13,463 nt of DNA, from NCBI GenBank assembly GCA_017853735.1, contig JAFMJA010000048.1:1-13463 (forward strand). The letters run 5' to 3'. The position numbers and the translations under genes were made by a program. A model generated the notes under the pieces. It saw only the letters and a program-made list of their open reading frames with translations. It searched no databases and was not told where the DNA came from. Origin of the DNA: Burkholderiaceae bacterium (GTDB lineage Bacteria; Pseudomonadota; Gammaproteobacteria; Burkholderiales; Burkholderiaceae_C). Numbering within the stretch: the stretch's first letter is position 1; each line of letters opens with the position of its first letter. Shown in pieces: positions 1-6,965 of this stretch.

Positions 1-1313
1 CCAACAACCAACTTGGACTTGGCGCATTTCAGGAAATGGCGCAAGCCGATATGGCCGCACCCGTATGCAAGGCCGCTTGGACCTGTGCTGGTGTGGAGCA
101 TCTGTCTGAAGACATCGCCAAAGCGATTCGCATTGCCCGCTCTGGTCGGCCAGGGCCGGTCAATCTGAATCTTCCCAACGATGTGTTGGATGCGAGCACC
201 AGCGCAATGCCTGCAGCCCCTGGGGACTTTGCCCCTCAGCCTCAACTCCTGGCCCAGTCAGACGCTGACGCACTGATGAAGCGTCTTAGTGAAGCCCGCC
301 GACCGCTGATTCTGGCCGGCCCAGCCTGCTTGTCCCGCTCGGGCCGCGTCAAGATGTTGGCGCTGGAGTCAGCCAGTGGTGTTCCTGTGATCGGCATGGA
401 AAGCCCGCGTGGTACAGCCGACGCCAGCCTGGGAGCTTTTGCACAGGTGCTGGCCCAATCAGATTGCATCGTGCTGCTGAACAAGCGCCTGGATTTCACG
501 CTCAGGTTCGGTCAGGCACCCGTCTTTCCGGTGGCAGCCTCTTTGCACCAGATTGACCCTGATACGCGTGAAATCGAGCGCACGAGAAAATCGGTCGGAG
601 CGCGGCTCCTCTCCGGCATTCAGGCGGATCCTTTGGCGGCCCTGCAGGCGCTGACTCATGCTGCTCTATCCCACACCAACCCGGATTGGCTTGCCCAAGT
701 CAAGGAGGCACTTGCCTTTCGCCCGCATGAATGGGATAACGCGCGATCGGACCTGCCAGGACGGTTGCATCCCGTACAAATGTTGCGTCCCTTGCAAGCC
801 TTGCTCGATAGTCACCCGGATTCGGTGCTGGTCGCTGATGGTGGTGAAATCGGTCAATGGGCCATGGCCTGTCTGCACGCTCCCTACCGGGTCATCAATG
901 GCGTGGCTGGCTCGATCGGTTCAGGCCTTCCCATGGCGCTAGGCGCTCGTTGCGCACTGCCCGATGCACCGGTGCTTGCGGTCATGGGTGACGGTACAGT
1001 GGGTTTTCACATCAGCGAATTCGATACCGCCATGCGCTACCAACTGCCAATGCTTGCGGTGATCGGTAACGATGCCCGCTGGAATGCCGAGTACCAGATT
1101 CAGCTGCGTGACTATGGCCCCAAACGGATGCTGGCTTGTGAACTGCAGCCGAGCGACTACCATGCTGTGGCACAAGCATTTGGCGCCTATGGTGAGCGGG
1201 TTGATGATCCGGGATCAATTGGTCCGGCGATGGAGCGCGCAAAGGCCAGCGGTTTGCCCGCCATGCTCAATGTTCAGCTCGAAGGCCTACCCGCGCCCCA
1301 GATCAGGCGATAG
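1..1313 (+). CDS. Thiamine-diphosphate-dependent enzyme, acetolactate synthase-like (5' partial)
   Basis: The reading frame is open from base 3 to the stop at 1311-1313, so the gene begins before the window. The ATG at 36 is an internal methionine, because the residues before it (LGLGAFQE) continue the family's conserved stretch ahead of PVCKAAW. What is visible is the end of the N-terminal domain, the central domain (roughly bases 240-650) and the C-terminal cofactor domain. The ThDP/Mg-binding motif starts at GDG (987-995) and closes with NDARWN, whose first Asn is at 1068-1070. GSIGSGLPMALGA precedes it. The N-terminal pyrimidine-binding region with the family's catalytic Glu lies outside the window. 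By family, such enzymes cleave or join 2-oxo acids or 2-hydroxyacyl-CoAs. The exact reaction cannot be told: true acetolactate synthase, oxalyl-CoA decarboxylase-like and uncharacterised ThDP lyases all remain possible. Two exporter genes follow closely downstream. Confidence 0.87.
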   Translation, partial: NNQLGLGAFQEMAQADMAAPVCKAAWTCAGVEHLSEDIAKAIRIARSGRPGPVNLNLPNDVLDASTSAMPAAPGDFAPQPQLLAQSDADALMKRLSEARRPLILAGPACLSRSGRVKMLALESASGVPVIGMESPRGTADASLGAFAQVLAQSDCIVLLNKRLDFTLRFGQAPVFPVAASLHQIDPDTREIERTRKSVGARLLSGIQADPLAALQALTHAALSHTNPDWLAQVKEALAFRPHEWDNARSDLPGRLHPVQMLRPLQALLDSHPDSVLVADGGEIGQWAMACLHAPYRVINGVAGSIGSGLPMALGARCALPDAPVLAVMGDGTVGFHISEFDTAMRYQLPMLAVIGNDARWNAEYQIQLRDYGPKRMLACELQPSDYHAVAQAFGAYGERVDDPGSIGPAMERAKASGLPAMLNVQLEGLPAPQIRR

Positions 1314-1327
1314 CCAAGGGCTGCCGA

Positions 1328-2080
1328 GTGATGCTTGCTTTTGACTGGCCCACGCTGATTGCGGCAGCGCTGATCGTCACCTTGGCCTATAGCGTCTACG
1401 GGCTCACCGGCTTTGGCGCAGTGATCGTTGGTGTGCCATTGTTGGCGCATTTTTTCCCTCTGCGTTTCGCCGTCCCCATGATGCTTATTTTTGACCTCGG
1501 TGCTGGCCTGCTCTTGGGTCTGCGCAGCTACCGACTGGCACACCGGGCTGAACTGATTCGCCTCATCCCCTACTTGCTGATTGGCATGGTGGCCGGCGGA
1601 TTTTTTCTGGCACACGTGCCTGAGCCCTGGTTGTTGATGGTCCTGGGCATCTTTGTCCTTTCCTACTCGGTCTGGAGCCTGTTGGTCAAAGCCGGGGCTC
1701 AGCTCGCCTCACCCCGTTGGGCCATTTCAGCCGGCCTGGTCGGCGGCGCATTCACCGCCATGTACGGAACCGGAGGCCCCATCTATGTGATTTACCTGGC
1801 CAGACGCTTGAAAGAAGCACAGGTATTGCGCGCAACAATCGGTGTTCTGATTTTTGGAACTGCCCTGTTTCGCCTGGTCATGTTCGCCGGCAGCGGTTTT
1901 TACGCGCAGGATCACTTGCTGTCGCTTGGATTTGCGCTGCTGCCCTGCGTGTTGATCGGTTACCTGTTGGGCAGCTATTTGCATACCCGCATTCCTGTGC
2001 CAAGGGTGGTTCAGGCTGTATGGCTGACCCTGATTCTGGGTGGTGCCAGCCTGATCTGGCGCAGCCTGACGATGTGGTGA
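1328..2080 (+). CDS. TauE/SafE-family membrane permease
   Basis: A 250-residue, very hydrophobic protein with about eight predicted membrane segments, which is a normal length for the family. Each half shows the family's repeat: GLTGFGAVIVGVPLLAHFFPL near the N-terminus and GGAFTAMYGTGGPIYVIYL in the middle, the second with the characteristic GTGGP. Family members are inner-membrane transporters. Characterised or proposed ones export sulfite, sulfoacetate or other small organosulfur or organic anions, but most are uncharacterised. The start is GTG at 1328 or ATG at 1331; an AAGGG at 1316-1320 gives acceptable spacing to either. The gene begins 14 bases after the ThDP enzyme ends, so co-transcription is likely. 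Its substrate is probably linked to that enzyme's chemistry, which is inference. Confidence 0.87.
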   Translation: MMLAFDWPTLIAAALIVTLAYSVYGLTGFGAVIVGVPLLAHFFPLRFAVPMMLIFDLGAGLLLGLRSYRLAHRAELIRLIPYLLIGMVAGGFFLAHVPEPWLLMVLGIFVLSYSVWSLLVKAGAQLASPRWAISAGLVGGAFTAMYGTGGPIYVIYLARRLKEAQVLRATIGVLIFGTALFRLVMFAGSGFYAQDHLLSLGFALLPCVLIGYLLGSYLHTRIPVPRVVQAVWLTLILGGASLIWRSLTMW

Positions 2081-2111
2081 TTTGCAGCCGACCTCCACAT
2101 ATTTTTCCGTT

Positions 2112-3023
2112 GTGAATTACCTCCAGCTCCTTCTTCCGGATTTTTCCCTCATCCTCTGCGGCTATCTGGTGTGCCACCACACGGCGCTCAAGCGAAATGT
2201 ATGGGAGCAGGTTGAATCGCTGGTCTACTATTTTCTGTTTCCAGTGCTGCTGTTTCACAGCATTGTGCGCAGCAGCCTGGATCTGGAAGCAACCTTCAGC
2301 CTGATATCTGCCGGTTTGCTCATGAGTTTGCTGGGCATGGTGCTGGCTTACGCCTTGCCCAAGCTGCCAGTCTTGGGCCGCCAGATTGATGCCGGGCTGC
2401 ATGCAGCCAGTGCACAGGTTGCCTTTCGCTTCAACTCATTTGTAGGTCTTGCCCTGGCCGAGCGTCTGGCTGGCCCCCAAGGTCTGCTGATGACTGCGAT
2501 CCTGATTGGAACCTGTGTCCCGCTGGTCAACCTGGGGGCAGTTTGGCCGATGGCACGCTACGGACAACGAAATTTGGCCAAAGAACTGCTCCGCAACCCT
2601 CTGATCATCGCCACATTCTTTGGCTTGGCCGCAAATCTTGCAGGCTTCAAAGTGCCAGGATGGTTGGAGCCCACGGTGTCGCGAATCGGTGCATCTTCGG
2701 TGGCTCTTGGGCTCATGGCTGCAGGCGCAGGGCTTCGTTTTGGCATGTTGTTGCAGGCCAAAGCGCTGAGCATCGGTCTGCTCACCATCAGGCATTTGCT
2801 GATGCCCCTTCTGGCTGCTGGGCTGGCACTGGTATTTGGTCTGGATCCAGTGCAAACCACCATTTTGCTCAGTTTTTCCGCACTCCCAACCGCCTCCAGC
2901 AGTTATGTGCTGGCCACGCGAATGGGCTACGACGGCAGCTTTGTGGCTGGCCTGGTGACTTTATCGACCCTGTTGGGCGTGCTGAGCCTAGCTTTCGCCC
3001 TGGAATTTCTGCGTGTTTTCTAG
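2112..3023 (+). CDS. AEC-family (auxin efflux carrier-like) transporter
   Basis: A 303-residue integral membrane protein with roughly ten hydrophobic segments. The N-terminus NYLQLLLPDFSLILCGYLV and the segment ending VYYFLFPVLLFHSIVRS are typical of AEC permeases, where a polar or proline break in the middle of helices marks the transport core. LSFSALPTASSSYVLATRMG near the C-terminus is the other conserved block. Bacterial members include malate and malonate permeases and many of unknown substrate. I chose GTG at 2112 because the alignable protein begins there; an in-frame TTG at 2082 would add ten unconvincing residues. Neither has a strong Shine-Dalgarno. The gap to the TauE gene is 31 bases, so this is probably the third gene of the same transcript. 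Its TAG stop overlaps the stop of queG on the opposite strand. Confidence 0.85.
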   Translation: MNYLQLLLPDFSLILCGYLVCHHTALKRNVWEQVESLVYYFLFPVLLFHSIVRSSLDLEATFSLISAGLLMSLLGMVLAYALPKLPVLGRQIDAGLHAASAQVAFRFNSFVGLALAERLAGPQGLLMTAILIGTCVPLVNLGAVWPMARYGQRNLAKELLRNPLIIATFFGLAANLAGFKVPGWLEPTVSRIGASSVALGLMAAGAGLRFGMLLQAKALSIGLLTIRHLLMPLLAAGLALVFGLDPVQTTILLSFSALPTASSSYVLATRMGYDGSFVAGLVTLSTLLGVLSLAFALEFLRVF

Positions 3024-4105
3024 GGCTTGTGCAAGCTTGCCTGGGCCAGGGCCCATTGAACATGCTCCCTGACCACTTCGTCGGGGTGATTGGCACGCTG
3101 CTCCAGTGCGGCCAAGATGTCCGACCGGGGCAAACTGCGCAGTGCATTGCCCATGGCAACAGCGATATTGCGCAGCCAGCGTGCGTGACCAATTCGACGG
3201 ATTGCGCTGCCTTCGGTCATTTGTAGGAATTTTTCCTCACTCCACCCAAACAGCGCAATCAGGCTAGCATCGTCAAGCCCTTCGCGCGGATCAAAGTCGG
3301 GCAAGGCATCGCGGCGGGCATACTTGTTCCAGGGGCAGACCAACTGACAATCATCGCAGCCGTAGATGCGGTTACCGATCTGCGGGCGGAGTTCAGCAGG
3401 GATGGACCCGCGATGCTCGATGGTCAGGTAGGAAATACAGCGCCGGGCATCCAGTCTTTGGGGCGCCACAATCGCCTGCGTTGGACAGATGGAAATACAG
3501 GCCTCGCAGCTTCCGCAATGTCCGCTCTGGGCCGTGCTGGACGGCAAGTCCAGATTGACATAAATTTCCCCCAGAAAAAACATGGAGCCCGCCTCGCGGT
3601 TGAGCACCAAGGTGTGCTTGCCGCGCCAGCCCTGCCCGCTGCGCACCGCCAACTCAGCCTCCATCACAGGCGCTGAATCGGTGAAAACACGGTAACCCAA
3701 AGGTCCGATATGCCTGGCCATCAACTGCGCCAGGCTGCTCAATCTGCCCCGCAAAACCTTGTGGTAATCACGGCCCCGGGCGTACAGCGAGATCACTGCA
3801 TCTTCCGCTTTGTCCAGACGAGCCAGTTCCTTGGCTTGCCAGTCCTCGGCGGTGACAAGGGGAAGGTAGTTCATGCTGGCGGTAATCACGCTGATCGTCC
3901 CGGGTACCAATTCAGCCGGCCGGGCCCGCTTCAGACCATGAGCGGCCATATAGTCCATACTGCCGTGAAAACCCTTCGCCAACCAGTCCAGCAATCCAGC
4001 CTCGGCTTCAGACAGGTCGACACCAGTGACGCCAATTTGGGAAAATCCAAGCTCACGGGCCCATTCCCGAATCTGAGTGACGAATTGCGTGCTATTGAAA
4101 CTCAC
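3020..4105 (-). CDS. queG: Epoxyqueuosine reductase QueG
   Basis: A 361-residue cytoplasmic enzyme that reduces epoxyqueuosine to queuosine at the wobble base of GUN-anticodon tRNAs, using cobalamin and two [4Fe-4S] clusters. Cluster ligands are visible as C197-x2-C200-x2-C203-x3-C207-P, with C223, and a second set C250-x2-C253-x3-C257-P in GCDDCQLVCPWN. The YARGRDYHKVLR block (residues 108-119) and DSAPVMEAELA (143-153) are family signatures; D143 should be the conserved proton-donating Asp. The C-terminus carries the HEAT-like segment RRIGHARWLRNIAVAMGNA. Length is close to the family norm of about 350-380. The GTG at 4105 fits where homology starts (FNSTQFVTQIREWARELGFSQIG). The frame stays open upstream to 4573, but that part is antisense to tsaE. 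No clear Shine-Dalgarno precedes the GTG. Any promoter must lie inside tsaE. Confidence 0.93.
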   Translation of the reverse strand: MSFNSTQFVTQIREWARELGFSQIGVTGVDLSEAEAGLLDWLAKGFHGSMDYMAAHGLKRARPAELVPGTISVITASMNYLPLVTAEDWQAKELARLDKAEDAVISLYARGRDYHKVLRGRLSSLAQLMARHIGPLGYRVFTDSAPVMEAELAVRSGQGWRGKHTLVLNREAGSMFFLGEIYVNLDLPSSTAQSGHCGSCEACISICPTQAIVAPQRLDARRCISYLTIEHRGSIPAELRPQIGNRIYGCDDCQLVCPWNKYARRDALPDFDPREGLDDASLIALFGWSEEKFLQMTEGSAIRRIGHARWLRNIAVAMGNALRSLPRSDILAALEQRANHPDEVVREHVQWALAQASLHKP

Positions 4106-4123
4106 CTGCCGATTGTAAAAACC

Positions 4124-4588
4124 TTGTATTTTCAGGATGAGGGTAATACGCAAATTTTTGCTGCCCACCTGGCAGCCCAACCTGCTTTGGGAAATGCATT
4201 GATCGAATTGCGGGGTGATCTGGGGGTGGGGAAAACCACTCTGGCGCGCCATTTGCTGCAGGCCATGGGTGTGCGAGGCCGTATCAAGAGCCCCAGCTAT
4301 GCAATCGTTGAGGCTTATGCGCTGGCCTCTTGCCAGATCTGGCATTTTGATTTCTACCGCTTCAAGGACCCCAATGAATGGGAAGAGGCAGGTTTTCGAG
4401 ATATTTTCGCCAGCAAAGGACTGAAACTGGTGGAATGGCCTGAAAAGGCCGAAGGGCTCCTGCCTGAGGCTGACTTGGCGATCCATCTGGAACTTGGACC
4501 GGACGGAGCCCGCCAAGTCAGCCTGAGCGCCAATTCGGCAATCGGACAGGAGCTGATCCAGACGATCGGACAAAGGGGAATGGATTGA
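4124..4588 (+). CDS. tsaE: tRNA t6A37 biosynthesis ATPase TsaE
   Basis: A 154-residue P-loop ATPase that acts with TsaB and TsaD in threonylcarbamoylating A37 of ANN-decoding tRNAs. The Walker A motif is GDLGVGKTT (residues 31-39, K37). Family blocks follow in order: KSPSYAIVEAY (54-64), HFDFYRF (73-79, conserved D75), EEAGFRDIF (86-94) and LVEWPEKA (101-108, conserved E103 and W104). The length matches the usual 150-160. The start is uncertain. TTG at 4124 gives YFQDEGNTQIFAAHLA, where family members begin. An in-frame TTG at 4085 would add 13 residues and overlap the 5' end of queG. There is no ATG or GTG nearby in frame and no good Shine-Dalgarno. The gene diverges from queG and overlaps amiC by four bases (TTGA), so tsaE and amiC are translationally coupled. 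Confidence 0.92.
   Translation: MYFQDEGNTQIFAAHLAAQPALGNALIELRGDLGVGKTTLARHLLQAMGVRGRIKSPSYAIVEAYALASCQIWHFDFYRFKDPNEWEEAGFRDIFASKGLKLVEWPEKAEGLLPEADLAIHLELGPDGARQVSLSANSAIGQELIQTIGQRGMD
4572..4579 (+). promoter_or_regulatory. Shine-Dalgarno fixing the TTG start of amiC
   Basis: AAAGGGGA sits five bases before TTG at 4585, inside the end of tsaE. There is no ATG or GTG at this spot, and the TTG yields a complete twin-arginine-like signal peptide. The strong ribosome site therefore decides the start. Confidence 0.75.
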
Positions 4589-5931
4589 AGCGTAGGCAGC
4601 TGATGCAACAGGGTAGCCTGGTGCTTTTGTTGGGTGCCGCCCAATTGGCCCGGGGCGCCACCATCCTCGCTGTGCGCGTTTGGCCTGCTGCAGACTACTC
4701 TCGGGTGACCATCGAGTCTGATGCCCATCTGACTACCCGGCAACTCTTCGTGCCCGATCCGCCAAGGCTGGCGGTGGATATCGAAGGCATCGAGTTGAAC
4801 CCTGCCCTGCGCGAAATTGTGGCCAAGGTTTTACCAGATGATCCCAATATTGCCGGGGTCCGCGTGGGCCAGAATGCACCTGGGGTGGTGAGGATCGTGC
4901 TCGACCTCAAGCAGCCCATGTCGCCCCAGGTGTTCACCCTGTCACCGGTAGCGGCCTACCAGCACCGACTGGTGCTCGATCTGTATCCCACCCAGGTGCG
5001 GGACCCTCTGGAATCATTGATTCGAGACCGGCTGGATAACCGACTGGCCAGCCCCACCAAACCTGCTGATCCTCTGGGGGAATTGATTGAACGCCAGGTG
5101 CAGCGTCCTGCATCCCCGGGCAGCACCCCAGCTGCGAATTCGGTCACTGAGCCCGCTCCGGGGGCAAATTCTCCAGGCAATGCCAAGGCTCCTGAAAAGT
5201 CAAAAACCGAACGCCTGATCATCATCGCGCTGGATCCCGGGCATGGGGGGGAAGACCCGGGTGCCATCGGCCCCGGAGGCACACGCGAGAAGGACGTGGT
5301 ACTGCGGCTTGCCCGTCGCCTCAGAGAGCGGATCAACGCCACGCGCATCAACGGCAACCTCATGCGCGCTTACCTCACCAGAGATTCCGATTACTTCGTC
5401 CCCTTGCATGTGCGGGTGCAAAAAGCACGTCAGGTACAGGCTGACTTGTTCGTCAGCATCCACGCCGATGCCTTTTACTCACCGCGACCTCAGGGCGCGA
5501 GCGTTTTTGCGCTCAGCCAGGGCGGCGCGTCCAGCAGCGCTGCACGATGGATGGCGGCCAAAGAAAACAAGGCCGACCAGATTGGAGGAGTCAACATCCA
5601 ATCCAAGGACAAGCAAGTGATGCATGCGCTGCTGGATATGAGCACGACTGCGCAGATCAATGACAGCCTCAAGCTTGGCGGTTCCTTGCTGGGCGAGATC
5701 GCCAGGGTGGGCAAACTTCACAAGCCCAGGGTGGAGCAGGCTGCCTTCTCAGTCCTGAAAGCACCCGATATTCCTAGCGTATTGGTGGAAGCCGCCTTCA
5801 TCAGCAACCCAGAGGATGAGGTCAAGCTCAATAACGAGGGCTACCAGGATCAGCTTGCCGATGCCTTGATGCGTGGCATCAAGGCCTACTTTGCCAAAAA
5901 TCCACCACTGGCACGGGCTGGAAAGATTTAG
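4585..5931 (+). CDS. amiC: Periplasmic N-acetylmuramoyl-L-alanine amidase, AmiC/AmiB type
   Basis: A 448-residue zinc amidase that cleaves the stem peptide from MurNAc in septal peptidoglycan during daughter-cell separation. The N-terminus KRRQLMQQGSLVLLLGAAQLARG has an RR pair before a hydrophobic core ending at a plausible cleavage site, like Tat signals of AmiA/AmiC. Residues about 27-135 are an AMIN domain, which targets the septum. Residues about 170-208 form a Pro/Ala/Ser-rich linker. The Amidase_3 domain follows, with H220 (DPGHGG), E235 (TREKDV), H293 (SIHADAF) and E402 (VEAAFISN) matching the zinc ligands and catalytic Glu. An inserted segment at about 327-375 (ENKADQIGGVNIQ, then LLDMSTTAQINDSLKLG) corresponds to the autoinhibitory helix of LytM-activated amidases, so control by an EnvC- or NlpD-like activator is expected. 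It overlaps tsaE by four bases and starts at TTG. Confidence 0.93.
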   Translation: MKRRQLMQQGSLVLLLGAAQLARGATILAVRVWPAADYSRVTIESDAHLTTRQLFVPDPPRLAVDIEGIELNPALREIVAKVLPDDPNIAGVRVGQNAPGVVRIVLDLKQPMSPQVFTLSPVAAYQHRLVLDLYPTQVRDPLESLIRDRLDNRLASPTKPADPLGELIERQVQRPASPGSTPAANSVTEPAPGANSPGNAKAPEKSKTERLIIIALDPGHGGEDPGAIGPGGTREKDVVLRLARRLRERINATRINGNLMRAYLTRDSDYFVPLHVRVQKARQVQADLFVSIHADAFYSPRPQGASVFALSQGGASSSAARWMAAKENKADQIGGVNIQSKDKQVMHALLDMSTTAQINDSLKLGGSLLGEIARVGKLHKPRVEQAAFSVLKAPDIPSVLVEAAFISNPEDEVKLNNEGYQDQLADALMRGIKAYFAKNPPLARAGKI

Positions 5932-6005
5932 TAGTCAATTCGGCAGGCCCTTCAGCGATCGACCGGTCTGGCGCTGGCCACCAGCCTATGCCCTCTCATT
6001 GAACT

Positions 6006-6396
6006 TCAGCCCGCGCTGGGCGTATTTAGCGGTTTTGCCGGCATCTCCAGCAGTGCACGCACCTGATCCTCACTGAGTGTCTCGAGCGCCAACAACTCCT
6101 GGCTGCCTCGCTCCAGCAAGGCACGGTGTTGGCTGAGTATTTCGCTCGCGCTACGCAAGGCGGCTTCGGTCAGGGCGCGCACGGCACAGTCGATTTCACG
6201 CCCGGTCTGAGGGGAAAAACGGCGTGCGCTGGCCCCCACGCCATCCGGCAATTGGCCCAGAAAGGGGGATGGAGGGTCTTCGTAGGCCACATGACCCAGA
6301 GTCTCGTCCATGCCAAAACGCAGGACCATGCTGCGCGCGATGCCCCATGACGGCCAGGATCACATACCAGAGGTTCCATTGGGTACTTTTCTGCAC
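6006..6396 (-). pseudogene. ftsH: ftsH remnant: N-terminal tip joined to C-terminal peptidase end
   Basis: From GTG at 6396 the frame reads MQKSTQWNLWYVILAVMG, which resembles the start and first membrane helix of FtsH proteases. A second frame (offset by one base, stop at 6006-6008) reads IARSMVLRFGMDETLGHVAYE and then a C-terminal helical region with AVRALTEAALRSASEIL and LLALETLSEDQVRALLE. This is the end of the M41 domain of FtsH, equivalent to ARNMVTQWGFSEKLGP onward in E. coli. The join lies near 6339-6348. Everything between is absent: the rest of the periplasmic part, the second helix, the AAA ATPase, HEXXH and the third zinc ligand. The encoded peptide cannot be a protease. Read straight through from the GTG, the product would be a 66-residue peptide ending at 6196 with one membrane helix. 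AGGGA at 6404-6408 is a good ribosome site, and the GTG lies three bases after the stop of the 83-residue gene. The C-terminal assignment is firmer than the N-terminal one. Confidence 0.78.
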
Positions 6397-6399
6397 TGA

Positions 6400-6651
6400 T
6401 CAATCCCTGTCAAGGTGTGGGTTGGACCAGCCCTCAGCTGGCTCCCCGGTATCCGGATCAATCCAGTCGGATATGCCCAGTTCGCTCTCCGCTTCCTGCA
6501 AGGTCTCACCCGGTTCGGGCGCCTCACCGGAGGCGGCCTGCATATCAGCCTGCGCCTCCTCGACGCTGAGGAAGGGGCCGATTTCCTGCATATCATTCGG
6601 CAAACACCAGTAATACCCATCCGGTCGCAGAATGATCTGACCATCCACCAC
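6400..6651 (-). CDS. Small acidic conserved-type hypothetical protein
   Basis: An 83-residue protein of unknown function. Its N-terminus (VDGQIILRPDGYYWCLPND) is followed by GPFLSVEEAQADMQ, and the second half is very rich in Glu and Asp (GEAPEPGETLQEAESELG, then DWIDPDTGEPAEGW). It has no signal peptide or membrane segment. I have the impression that similar small proteins occur in related Burkholderiales, but I cannot name a family. The start is GTG at 6651 or GTG at 6648. GAGGCGG at 6657-6663 lies five or eight bases upstream respectively, which supports real translation. It is followed at once by the start of the ftsH remnant (TGATCAGTG), so it was probably co-translated with an intact ftsH in an ancestor. 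A link to FtsH function is inference from position only. Confidence 0.62.
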   Translation of the reverse strand: MVDGQIILRPDGYYWCLPNDMQEIGPFLSVEEAQADMQAASGEAPEPGETLQEAESELGISDWIDPDTGEPAEGWSNPHLDRD

Positions 6652-6720
6652 TTAGGCCGCCTCGGGTATGGCTTGCATGCTGTGGGTTTGTGGACCTGGG
6701 TCTGGTTTTTTAGGCGTCAT
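6652..6720 (-). CDS. Possible 22-residue ORF upstream of the hypothetical gene
   Basis: The ATG at 6718-6720 opens 22 codons beginning MTPKKPDPGPQTHSM and ends with TAA directly abutting the GTG at 6651. AAGG at 6728-6731 lies seven bases ahead of the ATG. The peptide is proline-rich and mostly hydrophilic. A plausible ribosome site and the abutting start codon argue for a leader peptide or small protein coupled to the next gene. A random ORF this short is still quite possible. Confidence 0.3.
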   Translation of the reverse strand: MTPKKPDPGPQTHSMQAIPEAA

Positions 6721-6965
6721 GGGCTTACCTTGCTCTGGACACACTGGCAAGCATCAACCCAGCAGGGCTTGGGCTTCTTGATATACCTCAAAGATAACCA
6801 AGCCCATTCAAACTGATGGCCGGCACAAGCTGATATTTCATCCATCGGCTGGTGCAGACTCGACACTTCTTTATTGATCAAGCTCGGTCGCATCCAGCCA
6901 AGAGTAAACTGCCTGTGCGGTCGGCGACTGCCATAGACTGTGCCGGCCAGACGAATTAAAGTGCC
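6721..6965. other. Intergenic region between divergent transcripts
   Basis: About 245 bases separate the minus-strand small-ORF/ftsH-remnant set from the plus-strand hydrolase. It should hold both promoters, but I see no hexamer pair with convincing spacing on either strand. The only short palindrome noted is TTGATCAA at 6874-6881. Long ORFs crossing this stretch show no recognisable protein character. Confidence 0.5.

Noticed and set aside
1..1313. Sulfoacetaldehyde acetyltransferase (Xsc) as identity of the first gene, suggested by the adjacent TauE
   Set aside because: The cofactor region reads GDGTVGFHISEFDTAMRY...NDARWN, which fits acetolactate-synthase-like enzymes better than the Xsc C-terminus as I remember it.
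3710..4123. Long plus-strand frame ahead of tsaE
   Set aside because: It is antisense to queG and adds over 130 residues that no TsaE has. The family start is at about 4124.
4106..4573. N-terminal extension of the queG frame on the minus strand (156 extra codons)
   Set aside because: It is antisense to tsaE, has no family resemblance, and QueG homology and length begin at the GTG at 4105.
5973..5985. GCTGG-CCA-CCAGC stem between amiC and the ftsH remnant
   Set aside because: A five-base stem with a three-base loop and no following T run is not enough for a terminator call.
6415..6816. 133-codon plus-strand ORF opposite the small acidic gene
   Set aside because: The minus strand has coherent protein sequence with ribosome sites; the plus-strand product looks like a shadow frame.
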